Shown here one piece after another: positions 43,668 through 51,486 of a DNA stretch of 64,000 nucleotides. The position numbers and the translations under genes were made by a program. Position 1 is the first letter of the stretch, and the number at the start of each line of letters is the position of its first letter. Source of the DNA: G038396625 sp038396625 (GTDB lineage: Bacteria > Bacillota > Clostridia > Peptostreptococcales > Thermotaleaceae); assembly GCA_038396625.1 (NCBI GenBank), contig CP121688.1, positions 3,286,001 to 3,350,000 of the forward strand, in the 5' to 3' direction. The notes under the pieces were generated by a model. That model saw only the letters and a list, made by a program, of their open reading frames with translations. It was not told where the DNA came from and ran no database searches.

Positions 43668-44088
43668 AGCAATTTCCTCCCCTTTTAAGAATTTACTTTT
43701 CTATAGGTTATGCATTGTCTCCTTGAGAAGAAACTTTTTTCATATTTTTTATTGATAAAATGTAAATTATTATTTATCTTAACAGCGTACTCTCTATACC
43801 TCATTGGCACAAAAATTGCATATTTGATTTTTAATACGACTTTTCTTTTTATCATTCAGTTAATTATTACTGCAATAGTATAAACCTTTTATCACAACGG
43901 ATGCCGTTATAAATGAACACCCTTTCTGTACTAGAAGCATTCAATACCCGATATCATAATCTTTACGATATGATCAAGTTTTTCCTTAAGAACTTAAGGG
44001 GTATGGAAGGAAGCAGTATTGTAGTAACCCCTATTCGTTTATAAGGAAAAGTAAAACATGGATTAAAAACGAATAAGGAGGATTAATC
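43668..44088. other. Intergenic region upstream of the damaged transporter locus
   Basis: A 43-codon frame at 43913-44044 (beginning MNTLSVLEAFNTRYHNLYDM) has no ribosome binding site and no recognised relatives, so it was not called. A short hairpin pairs ATCATAATC with GATATGAT near 43952-43974. AAGGAGGATT before 44089 is the ribosome binding site of the truncated gene that follows. Confidence 0.4.
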
Positions 44089-44322
44089 ATGGACAAGAAA
44101 ATGAAACTTGGCTTGGACGGACTACACATTACTAGCTGCGATCTAGGAAGCAAAGATGATAAACGGCTGAAAGAAGTCCGGGCAGCAGCTAAAGATCATG
44201 GACTTTATCTTGAATACAATTTTTCTCTAAACGAGAATGGATTGTTGCCGAGCCTATTAACCACTTTGCTGACCCATCTTTCGGAGCAGCAAATACAGCA
44301 GAAGCTGCGCGACTTGCTATGA
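44089..44322 (+). pseudogene. N-terminal fragment of a xylose isomerase-like TIM-barrel protein, fused out of frame to transporter DNA
   Basis: After a good AAGGAGG site the frame reads MKLGLDGLHITSCDLGSKDD and KDHGLYLEYNFSLNEN. This looks like the start of a sugar-phosphate isomerase/epimerase of the xylose isomerase-like TIM-barrel family. At about residue 50 (nucleotide 44243) homology ends and the DNA continues as a betaine transporter in another frame. The last 27 residues are therefore out-of-frame translation. A deletion that joined two genes explains the structure. Confidence 0.65.
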
Positions 44323-45152
44323 ACTACACATTTTTCCATTGGGGATTACACCCTTGGGCTAGTTATGCTGTTGTTGCACTTCCTTTGGCTTATTTTCAAT
44401 TCCGTAGAGGAATGCCAGGCCTTATTAGTTCGATTTTTTATCCTTTGATAGGCGAAAAAGGGGTTAAGGGCCCTATTGGTAAAGCCATCGATACTTTTGT
44501 AGTCGTACTAACTCTTTTTGGCGTTGCTAGTTCTTTCGGCTTAGGCGCTATGCAGGTACATACAGGACTTCATTTAGTATATAATCTGCCTAATACCGTA
44601 GCAACATCTATTATTATCATTGCCATATGTACTATTTTATTTACATTCTCTACAGTACGGGGAATTGAAAGAGGAATGAAAATACTTAGCAATACAAATA
44701 TGGTGCTAGCCTTTGGGCTAATGATTTTTGTATTATTAGTAGGTCCTACCAAATACATTGTAAAAATATTTGTAGAAGGCGTTGGAGATTATCTTCAAAA
44801 CATTGTCTGGATGAGTTTCTATACAGATGCGCAAGGTACTGTAGCACAAAAAGCAGGGATTGTAGTATTGATCTTTTTTCTTACCTCTGCTGACTGTGCA
44901 ACTTTAGTGGTAAACATGTTTACTACTGGTGGCGATTTAGAACCACATTACAGTATAAAAATATTTTGGGGTGTAATCGTAGGTGCCCTAGCATCCATGT
45001 TTGTCATCGCTGGTGGTTTAAAGGCCGTTCAGACCTTATCCTTTGCTTTAAGTTTTCCTTTCATGATTCTAATGTTTTTCATGCTGTATAGTATTATAAA
45101 GGTGTTTAATCGTGATGAAGTACCATTAGCAGCACCTAACACAAAAGAATAA
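44247..45152 (+). pseudogene. BCCT (betaine/carnitine/choline) transporter remnant with internal deletion
   Basis: From 44247 the frame encodes AEPINHFADPSFGAANTAEA, AMNYTFFHWGLHPWASYAVV and GPTKYIVKIFVEGVGDYLQN, all characteristic of BCCT carriers. About 100 N-terminal residues are missing. After MSFYTDAQGTVAQ the sequence jumps to KAGIVVLIFFLTSADCATLV, which lies roughly 100 or more residues further on in intact BCCT proteins; the helices between, including the aromatic substrate box, are gone. The C-terminus ends VPLAAPNTKE. No functional transporter can be formed. It once belonged with the corrinoid protein gene that follows. Confidence 0.85.
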
Positions 45153-45228
45153 AAATGCCTAAACATAGAGGTTTTTATAAGCTATATATTAGCTATACAC
45201 ATATATTAATATTTTACAAGGAGGAAAA

Positions 45229-45867
45229 ATGATGAGTAAACTATATGAACAAATATCAGAAAGTTTAGTGAATGGAATGGTAAACCAGGTAAAAACCTTC
45301 GTATAGCAAGGTTTAGATGAAGGTTTAAAGGCAAAGAATATATTGAATAATGGTCTATTGTCAGGAATGAATGAAGTAGGTGCATTATTTAAAGAAGGAG
45401 AACTTTTTGTACCAGAAGTTTTAATGGCAGCAAAAGCTATGGCTTCAGGTGTTGAATTATTAAAGCCTTATTTACAAGAAGGTGATGTGACCAAAACTGG
45501 TACAGCAGTATTTGCTACAGTAAAAGGTGATCTTCATGATATAGGGAAAAAATTAGTAGCAATGATGATGGAAGGTGCAAGATATGAAATCATAGATGTT
45601 GGTGTAGATGTTGCTCCAGAAAAAATTGTAGAAGCTGTTAAAACCCATAAGCCAGACATTGTTGGCATGTCAGCCATGCTTACTACTACTATGATCGCTA
45701 TGAAGGATACAATTGAAGCATTAAAAGAAGCTGGCCTATACGATCAAGTGAAAATTATGGTAGGCGGCGCACCTGTATCCGATAAATATGCACAAGAAAT
45801 TGGAGCTCATTATTCAGCGGACGCATCCGCTGCAGTAGAATTAGCTAATAAATTAATGGCCATTTAA
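45229..45867 (+). pseudogene. Corrinoid protein (MttC/MtbC family) interrupted by an in-frame TAG
   Basis: The frame starts at ATG 45229 or 45232 behind AAGGAGG and would encode 212 residues. Codon 26 is TAG (45304-45306). Beyond it the sequence continues in the same frame as a good methyltransferase-associated corrinoid protein. It has the helical cap LLSGMNEVGALFKEGELFVP and the B12-binding domain with GDLHDIGKKLV, whose His is the cobalt ligand, then VGMSAMLTTTM and VGGAPVS. The family partners MttB-like methyltransferases for methylamine or betaine demethylation. TAG is an ordinary stop elsewhere in the window, so a nonsense mutation is the simplest reading. Restart downstream at TTG 45343 would lack part of the cap. 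Confidence 0.8.
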
Positions 45868-45925
45868 GTTAAGATAGATCGGAAAAACATCATCAAACTT
45901 TTATAAGTTATTACTTTATACTACT

Positions 45926-45968
45926 GAGGAGTATCGAGCGAAGAACCTTATCTTCCCTTGATCTCCTC
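45926..45968 (+). terminator. Hairpin after the corrinoid protein gene
   Basis: GAGGAG (45926-45931) pairs with CTCCTC (45963-45968), continued inward by ATCGAG/CTTGAT after a one-base bulge. No T-run follows on either strand, so termination is uncertain. Confidence 0.4.
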
Positions 45969-46020
45969 GTAAAAACTTTATAAACTACATCTTTACTATC
46001 ATTTAAAAAGCGTTATGCAA

Positions 46021-47358
46021 TTATACAACTCCTTGGGCCATCATAGCTTTGGCTACTTTTAAAAAGCCCGCTATATTAGCTCCTGCCACATAATTTCCTT
46101 CCATTCCATAGGCTCTGGCAGCCTCTTTAGATGATATATATATATTTGTCATAATCTCATTTAGTTTTTGATCTACTTTTTCAAAACTCCACGATAATCT
46201 CATGCTATTTTGAGACATTTCTAATGCAGATGTAGCAACACCTCCTGCATTTGCAGCCTTTGCTGGCGCTAATAAAATTTTATTCTCTAAGAATAATTTT
46301 ATTGCTTCATTGGTAGTAGGCATATTTGCTCCTTCACCAATAGCTATAACGCCATTATCAATTAATGTTTGTGCTTGTGCTGCATCTATGTCATTTTGTG
46401 TTGCACAAGGAAGGGCAATATCACATGGTATAGACCAAATTTCCTTAATATTCTCGTGATATTCTGCTTCAGGGTGATCATTTAAATATTCTTTTATTCT
46501 GTTTCTTTTTACTTCTTTTAGGTATTTTATTGTATCTAATTGAATACCATTCTTATCATAAATATAGCCATTTGAATCACTCATAGCAACCACCTTTGCT
46601 CCATATTGATGGGCTTTTTCACAGGCATAGATGGCAACATTACCAGATCCTGTAATTACAATTGTCTTTCCTTTTAAATCGTAACCATTATCTTTCATCA
46701 TTTCTCTTACAAAGTATATTAAACCATAACCAGTGGCTTCTTTTCTCGCTAAAGATCCACCATAATCAATTCCTTTGCCCGTTAACGCCGCAGGTTCATA
46801 ACTATTCTTTATACGTTTGAATTGTCCATATAAGTAACCTATTTCTCTTCCTCCAACACCAATATCTCCTGCAGGAATGTCTAGATTCTCCCCAATATGT
46901 CTATACAATTCCGTTATAAAACTTTGACAAAATCTCATAATTTCAGCATCTGACCTTCCCTTTGGATCAAAATCAGCACCGCCTTTCCCACCGCCAATTG
47001 GAAGCCCTGTTAGTGAATTTTTTAAAATTTGTTCAAATCCAAGGAACTTTATAATACCTAAGTATACAGAAGAATGGAAGCGAAGACCTCCCTTATAGGG
47101 TCCTATTGCGCTATTGAATTGTACCCTGAAACCTCTATTCACTTGTACTTTTCCATAATCATCTACCCAAGGTACCCTAAATATAATTTGTCTTTCAGGT
47201 TCAACAAACCTTTCTAATAAACCTGTCTTGGCATATTCAGGATGCCTTTCTATAACAGGCTCTAATGAATATAAAACCTCCTCCACTGCTTGATGAAATT
47301 CCACTTCTTCAGGACTTCTCTTTTTAACTTGTCTTAATACTTCTTGTATAATAGACAT
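46021..47358 (-). CDS. gdhA: NADP-type glutamate dehydrogenase
   Basis: The 445-residue hexameric-type enzyme interconverts glutamate with 2-oxoglutarate and ammonia. The catalytic region is PIGGGKGGADFDPKGRSDAE, with the active-site Lys in GGGKGG. The substrate-binding PYKGGLRFH precedes it. The Rossmann part has ITGSGNVAIYACEKAH, and CATQNDI and NAGGVATSALEMSQNS are conserved. Length and the DDYGKVQVNRGFRVQ stretch fit the 445-450 residue bacterial GdhA group. It is monocistronic. A 16-bp inverted repeat in its leader may regulate it. Confidence 0.95.
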   Translation of the reverse strand: MSIIQEVLRQVKKRSPEEVEFHQAVEEVLYSLEPVIERHPEYAKTGLLERFVEPERQIIFRVPWVDDYGKVQVNRGFRVQFNSAIGPYKGGLRFHSSVYLGIIKFLGFEQILKNSLTGLPIGGGKGGADFDPKGRSDAEIMRFCQSFITELYRHIGENLDIPAGDIGVGGREIGYLYGQFKRIKNSYEPAALTGKGIDYGGSLARKEATGYGLIYFVREMMKDNGYDLKGKTIVITGSGNVAIYACEKAHQYGAKVVAMSDSNGYIYDKNGIQLDTIKYLKEVKRNRIKEYLNDHPEAEYHENIKEIWSIPCDIALPCATQNDIDAAQAQTLIDNGVIAIGEGANMPTTNEAIKLFLENKILLAPAKAANAGGVATSALEMSQNSMRLSWSFEKVDQKLNEIMTNIYISSKEAARAYGMEGNYVAGANIAGFLKVAKAMMAQGVV

Positions 47359-47426
47359 ATCTTCAACTCCTTTTTATAATTATTTACATATTTTGTACAT
47401 ACCAAAAGTACATAGAGGTAAATTTG

Positions 47427-47464
47427 TATACTGTATCCAATAAACATCTATTGGATACAGTATA
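47427..47464 (-). promoter_or_regulatory. 16-bp perfect inverted repeat in the gdhA leader
   Basis: TATACTGTATCCAATA (47427-47442) is exactly complementary to 47449-47464 across a 6-base loop. It lies about 70 to 105 bases upstream of the gdhA ATG. It could be an operator or an mRNA leader hairpin. The T-run lies on the plus-strand side, where no gene is known to need a terminator. Confidence 0.5.
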
Positions 47465-48154
47465 TTTTTTAAAATTTCTTCCCTCCTTTTTTAAATATTT
47501 ATTACAACCGTTTTTTCCTGTATTGAACCTATTTTTGCAATTTTATCATATAAATCCTGCATTGTAAATATTATTTGGTGCTTCTAATTTTTGAAAAACG
47601 TTTTCTTTTTGAAAAAAAATCATTTTTTTAGAATGGTTATTTTTTTGTATCTCATTAGTGTACAATTTGATATCTCATGTTTTTTGCTTTTGCTTTCTAT
47701 TTATTTTTTTATTATCTATATAGCGATTTAATTTTTTAAATAAAAAATAAAACTCTGCTAAAATTATTAGAAAAATAATTTTATGAATTATTTTTAGATT
47801 TAAATTTCATTTTACAGATAATTTTAAATGTAAAATATGGAACTTTCATAATTTCTATTTTTTGATTATAGGCATTGTCCACTCTAAAAAATATCATTAT
47901 TTTACCCCTAAAGTGTCCTACACAACCTTACTTACCATTGAAAATATGTAGGTTTGTTAATTGACTGTATTTTTAAAGATATCTTTTATATGAAGAAATA
48001 TATATGGTACAATTAATGCATAATGACCACGTAAAAAATTACGCTAAGAAAAAAGAACGCTGTGTTCTAACATTAAAATGATCTTTTAGTATTTCTAAAA
48101 TATTAGAAGAAATGCTAAATAAATTGTTGGATTAGAGAAAAAGGAGGACCAAAC
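47465..48154. other. AT-rich intergenic region between divergent genes
   Basis: No gene, known RNA or convincing promoter was recognised in this stretch. Near 48052 a small hairpin AGAAC/GTTCT lies about 95 bases before the threonine synthase-like gene. AAAGGAGGACC at 48140-48150 is that gene's ribosome binding site. Confidence 0.5.
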
Positions 48155-49363
48155 ATGAAAGATTTCAAACTAATTTGTACAAAATGCCAGAAAACATTTT
48201 TCATCAATTCAATGCACTATGTTTGTGATCATTGTCATGAACCATTAGAGTTAGAAATGATTCAAGAAGGAAAAATTCGCCAAGGGAATATACTATCACA
48301 AACTATCATGGAAAGATATGCAGATTTTTTCCCTTTTTTATCATTCAATCAGGAAGTTTCTCTTGGAGAGGGTTTTACCCCTTTGGTTCGGTCAAAGAAA
48401 ATTGCAGCGGCATTAGGCATCAATCATTTATATTTTAAAAATGAAACACAAAATCCTACCTGGTCCTTTAAAGATCGTGGTACACTGTCAGGTATTCAAC
48501 ATGCAATGGCATTAGGTTATAAAAAAATAGGCACTGTATCTACTGGGAATATGGCTGTATCTGTAGCTGCATACGGCAGCCGAGCTGGACTTGAGACCTT
48601 TGTCTTTGTAAATAAATCCATCGCTCCTGAAAAACTCAATCCTATCGCCATATATCATCCACATTTGATTAAAGTTGAGGGAGATTACGGCGCCCTATAT
48701 TTTGAAAGTCTGAGCATTGGCAAAGAAAATGATATCTATTTTATTAACTCCGATGTCCCCTTTAGAGTAGAGGGCTATAAAACCTTAGCCTATGAGATCT
48801 GTGAACAGATGGATTTTGATATCCCAGATTATGTTATTGTTCCTACCAGTGCTGGAGGTAATATCAGAGGGATAGAAAAAGGGTTTCAAGAATTCAAAAA
48901 CTGCGGCTATATTGATAAAGTTCCTAAGATGATTTGTGCACAAGCCAGTGGATGTTCTCCAATTTATCAAGCCTATCTTAATGACGAAGAAATCATTTCC
49001 AGGTTTGAACATCCGAATACCATTGCACACGCCATTGAAAATCCTTTTCCACCAAGTGGCAATCAGGTTCTAAGAAAATTAAGAGAAAAAGATGGTATTT
49101 TCGTAGCTGTATCCGATGAAGAAATTGTAAAAGCCCAAGCAATGCTTGCAGCTGAGGGCATCTTTGCCCAACCCGCTTCGGTAGTGCCTTTAGCAGCTGT
49201 TAAAAAATTAAAAGAAACGCATTTACTACAAGGAGACGAGAAAATTGCTTGTGTTATAACAGGAAGCGGACTCAAATATACTGCTGCTTTTGAAAAACAT
49301 GATTTAAATGCTATGACATGTAGACTGGAAGATCTACATGACTTTATCTCTACAAAATTTTAG
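48155..49363 (+). CDS. Threonine synthase-like PLP-dependent enzyme
   Basis: The 402-residue fold type II PLP enzyme resembles threonine synthase. An N-terminal zinc-ribbon-like part has CTKCQKTF and CDHCHEP. The PLP Lys lies in WSFKDRGTLSG near residue 108, and the phosphate-binding loop is TSAGGNIRG near 234. VSTGNMAVSVAAYGSRAG is the conserved region around the substrate. It may make threonine from phosphohomoserine, but no other threonine pathway gene is near. With RidA next door, a catabolic or related beta/gamma-elimination role is possible. Confidence 0.83.
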   Translation: MKDFKLICTKCQKTFFINSMHYVCDHCHEPLELEMIQEGKIRQGNILSQTIMERYADFFPFLSFNQEVSLGEGFTPLVRSKKIAAALGINHLYFKNETQNPTWSFKDRGTLSGIQHAMALGYKKIGTVSTGNMAVSVAAYGSRAGLETFVFVNKSIAPEKLNPIAIYHPHLIKVEGDYGALYFESLSIGKENDIYFINSDVPFRVEGYKTLAYEICEQMDFDIPDYVIVPTSAGGNIRGIEKGFQEFKNCGYIDKVPKMICAQASGCSPIYQAYLNDEEIISRFEHPNTIAHAIENPFPPSGNQVLRKLREKDGIFVAVSDEEIVKAQAMLAAEGIFAQPASVVPLAAVKKLKETHLLQGDEKIACVITGSGLKYTAAFEKHDLNAMTCRLEDLHDFISTKF

Positions 49364-49405
49364 TAAATATATGGATATACATTTTAAAAATCACTTGTCC
49401 TAGAA

Positions 49406-49459
49406 GGGAGGAACGATAGAATCGTATTTTTTACTTACTCACGATTCTATAGAAAAACA
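49406..49459 (+). promoter_or_regulatory. Hairpin between the Shine-Dalgarno and the start codon of the RidA gene
   Basis: GGGAGG (49406-49411) is the only ribosome binding site, yet the first start codon, ATG 49460, is 48 bases away. In between, ATAGAATCGT (49416-49425) pairs perfectly with ACGATTCTAT (49441-49450). Folding removes 35 bases and brings the site to about 13 unpaired bases from the ATG. No alternative in-frame ATG, GTG or TTG exists between. Confidence 0.65.
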
Positions 49460-49924
49460 ATGAAGATTGAAAGTAAATTGAAGGAATTAGGTATCGAATT
49501 ACCGTCATGCCCACAGCCTGCTGCATCTTATATTCCAGCAGTATTAGCCGATAAATTTATATTTGTATCCGGACAAACACCCAAAGATGATACAACGCTA
49601 CTATACAAAGGAAAGCTTGGCAAGGATTTGTCTATAGAAGATGGATATAACGCCTCAAAACTTTGTGCTCTTCGTTGCATTAGTGCCTTAAAGGCTATCG
49701 TAGGTGATTTAGACAATATTGAAAAAATTGTTAAATTAACTGGATATGTAAACTGTAATGATACCTTCGAAAAACAATCTCTCGTAATCAATGGTGCTTC
49801 TGAATTTATTGAAGAAGTTTTTGGTGACAAAGGTAAGCATGCAAGAGTAGCCATAGGCGTCAATGCATTGCCCGGTAATGCAGCAGTAGAGATAGAGCTT
49901 ATGGCACAGATCGTATCACGCTAA
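49460..49924 (+). CDS. RidA family enamine/imine deaminase
   Basis: The 154-residue protein of the YjgF/YER057c/UK114 family hydrolyses reactive enamines released by PLP enzymes. Typical features are FIFVSGQTPKD, the middle LCALRCISALKAIVGDLDNI and the C-terminal ARVAIGVNALPGNAAVEIEL with the conserved Arg. Length and N-terminal KELGIELPSCPQPAASY place it in the longer RidA subgroup often paired with amino acid metabolism genes. It follows the PLP enzyme by 96 bases and probably clears its 2-aminocrotonate-type product. Confidence 0.9.
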   Translation: MKIESKLKELGIELPSCPQPAASYIPAVLADKFIFVSGQTPKDDTTLLYKGKLGKDLSIEDGYNASKLCALRCISALKAIVGDLDNIEKIVKLTGYVNCNDTFEKQSLVINGASEFIEEVFGDKGKHARVAIGVNALPGNAAVEIELMAQIVSR

Positions 49925-50053
49925 AATATTCTGAGTACATCTTCCTATAAATCAAACATTTCATAAACATCAGCATGGTTCAGAAATACCGATTTATTTT
50001 ATAGTAGTGCCATGAAATGATAATAAATGTAAGCATAGTAGGTAAAATACTAT

Positions 50054-50082
50054 TTGACCAAGATTCCTAAAAACTCTATAAT
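50054..50082 (+). promoter_or_regulatory. Sigma-A promoter of the c-di-AMP riboswitch-ktrA transcript
   Basis: TTGACC (50054-50059) and TATAAT (50077-50082) are separated by 17 bases. The predicted start is near 50089, at the beginning of the riboswitch. Confidence 0.8.
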
Positions 50083-50088
50083 AGAGAA

Positions 50089-50225
50089 CAGTTGCTTAAA
50101 CTGCACGCTGAATTCCGTACAGAAGCGGGGGACCCATCTTTTGGGGCGCATTCCTAAGTAGGATAGGATAACTCTTTCAATCCAAGCCCGTCAGCTAACC
50201 CCGTAAGCGTTGAAAGGGATCAATG
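50089..50225 (+). promoter_or_regulatory. c-di-AMP (ydaO-yuaA) riboswitch
   Basis: The sequence carries the ydaO landmarks: GCGGGGGACCCA near 50125, TTTTGGGGCGCATTCCTAAG, GGATAGGATAACTCTTTCAA, then AAGCCCGTCAGCTAACCCCG and TAAGCGTTGAAAGGGA near 50184-50219. It binds the second messenger c-di-AMP. A terminator hairpin follows at 50242-50268, so it most likely acts as an OFF switch when c-di-AMP is high. Its target here is a potassium-uptake regulatory subunit, a well-known class of genes under this riboswitch. Confidence 0.93.
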
Positions 50226-50241
50226 GTGGTCTAATGAACAA

Positions 50242-50268
50242 AAACCATGGGTTCTCCATGGTTTTTTT
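50242..50268 (+). terminator. Riboswitch expression-platform terminator
   Basis: AAACCATGG (50242-50250) pairs with CCATGGTTT (50256-50264) across a 5-base loop, followed by TTTTTTT. It is about 100 bases ahead of the ktrA start and would stop transcription in the ligand-bound state. Confidence 0.88.
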
Positions 50269-50370
50269 ATGTCAAAAATACTTATATATGATGCCAAGTT
50301 ATTCATCTTTCTAGGATATTTACAGGAATCTTGAAGAAAAATAATGATGAGTAAAAGGAGGAATAAGATA

Positions 50371-51021
50371 ATGAAACAATTTGCAGTAATCGGTTGTGGT
50401 AGATTTGGTTCAAGCATCGCAAAAACATTATATCACTTAGGATATGATGTGCTTGCAATTGATAAAGATGCAGATGTTATACAGTCTCTAGATGAGTTTG
50501 TCACCCATGCAGTACAAGTCGATGCAACAGATGGTGTTTCCATGCGACCCTTAGGCATAAGAAATTTTGATGTAGTTATTGTGGCTGTAGGTTCAAATAT
50601 ACAATCCTCTATATTGATCGCATTACTAGCAAAGGAGTTGGGCGTCAAGCATGTGGTGGCAAAAGCACAAAATGAATTGCATGCCAATGTTCTTTATAAA
50701 ATTGGCGTTGATCGCGTAATTTTTGCTGAAAGAGATATGGGTGTTAGAGTTGCGCATAATTTAGTATCTTCTAATATTCTTGAATATATTGAACTTTCTC
50801 CAGATTATAGCATTGTAGAAATAGCTGTTTTGAAAGAATGGGAAGGACGAAGCTTAAAAGACTTAGATATGCGAGAAAAATACGGTATAAATATCATGGC
50901 TATAAAACATGGATCAACCATTAATATTGCTCCTGATGCGTTTGATGTTATTACCCATGATGATATTTTAGTAGCCATTGCACACCATGATGATTTATGG
51001 AAAATCGAAAAAATTTCTTAA
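50371..51021 (+). CDS. ktrA: Potassium channel regulatory subunit, KtrA/TrkA type (RCK domain)
   Basis: The 216-residue cytoplasmic protein has an RCK_N domain with the nucleotide-binding loop VIGCGRFGSSIAKTLYHLG and acidic DKDADVIQS, then an RCK_C domain (YSIVEIAVLKEWEGRSLKDL onward). KtrA gates a KtrB-type potassium channel in response to ATP/ADP and often c-di-AMP. The start is ATG 50371 behind AAGGAGG; in-frame ATGs earlier overlap that site. No ktrB follows, so the channel must be encoded elsewhere. It is controlled by the c-di-AMP riboswitch upstream. Confidence 0.9.
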   Translation: MKQFAVIGCGRFGSSIAKTLYHLGYDVLAIDKDADVIQSLDEFVTHAVQVDATDGVSMRPLGIRNFDVVIVAVGSNIQSSILIALLAKELGVKHVVAKAQNELHANVLYKIGVDRVIFAERDMGVRVAHNLVSSNILEYIELSPDYSIVEIAVLKEWEGRSLKDLDMREKYGINIMAIKHGSTINIAPDAFDVITHDDILVAIAHHDDLWKIEKIS

Positions 51022-51088
51022 TACAGTTCTTAACATAGCATGATGAAGGAATAACCTCTTTTATTTTAAAAATTTCTTTTTATTTTGT

Positions 51089-51117
51089 TTGACAATAGAT
51101 CATATTGGTGATACTCT
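51089..51117 (+). promoter_or_regulatory. Promoter of the cold-shock gene
   Basis: TTGACA (51089-51094) and TACTCT (51112-51117) are 17 bases apart. The predicted transcript has a short leader of about 40 bases before the ATG at 51166. Confidence 0.6.
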
Positions 51118-51165
51118 TAGATGGTAAATGAATTACAAAATAAATTTTTTGGAGGTTTTTCTTTA

Positions 51166-51366
51166 ATGAAGACAGGTATTGTAAAATGGTTTAACAGTGA
51201 AAAAGGTTTTGGGTTTATTTCTGTAGAAGGGCAAGATGATGTTTTTGTACATTTCTCAGCGATTCAAGGAGATGGATTCAAAAGCTTAGAAGAAGGACAA
51301 CAAGTAGAACTTGAAATCGTACAAGGTGCTAGAGGTCCTCAAGCTGCTAATGTAGTAAAAATGTAG
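51166..51366 (+). CDS. Cold-shock protein (CspA family)
   Basis: The 66-residue protein is a single OB-fold cold-shock domain that binds single-stranded RNA and DNA. RNP1 is KGFGFISV and RNP2 is VFVHFSAI. The start is ATG 51166, preceded by GGAGG; an upstream in-frame ATG at 51121 was rejected because the ribosome binding site lies between. It is monocistronic with its own promoter and a strong terminator. Confidence 0.96.
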   Translation: MKTGIVKWFNSEKGFGFISVEGQDDVFVHFSAIQGDGFKSLEEGQQVELEIVQGARGPQAANVVKM

Positions 51367-51412
51367 TAGCATATAATATAATATATTCATATATTAATAT
51401 ATAGACTACCAC

Positions 51413-51440
51413 AAAGCCCTGACTTTTTCAGGGCTTTTTT
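51413..51440 (+). terminator. Terminator of the cold-shock gene
   Basis: AAAGCCCTGA (51413-51422) pairs with TCAGGGCTTT (51428-51437), followed by TTTTTT. Confidence 0.9.
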
Positions 51441-51458
51441 ATTTATTTTAAGAAATAG

Positions 51459-51486
51459 AAAGGAAGTGCAATATAAGCACTCCTTT
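51459..51486 (-). terminator. Probable terminator of the Cys-rich protein gene
   Basis: AAAGGA-GTGC pairs with GCAC-TCCTTT across a seven-base loop with one bulged A. It overlaps the stop codon region at 51486. The T-tract on the minus strand is weak. Confidence 0.5.

Noticed and set aside
43913..44044. 43-codon frame before the transporter remnant
   Set aside because: No ribosome binding site and no recognised relatives.
45304..45306. TAG decoded as pyrrolysine
   Set aside because: Not supported as the main reading: several genes in the window end in TAG, and pyrrolysine occurs in the methyltransferase, not the corrinoid protein. Kept only as a testable alternative.
47427..47470. Plus-strand intrinsic terminator
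   Set aside because: The hairpin and T-run fit a terminator, but no plus-strand gene ends upstream within range, so a role in the gdhA leader or as an operator is more sensible.
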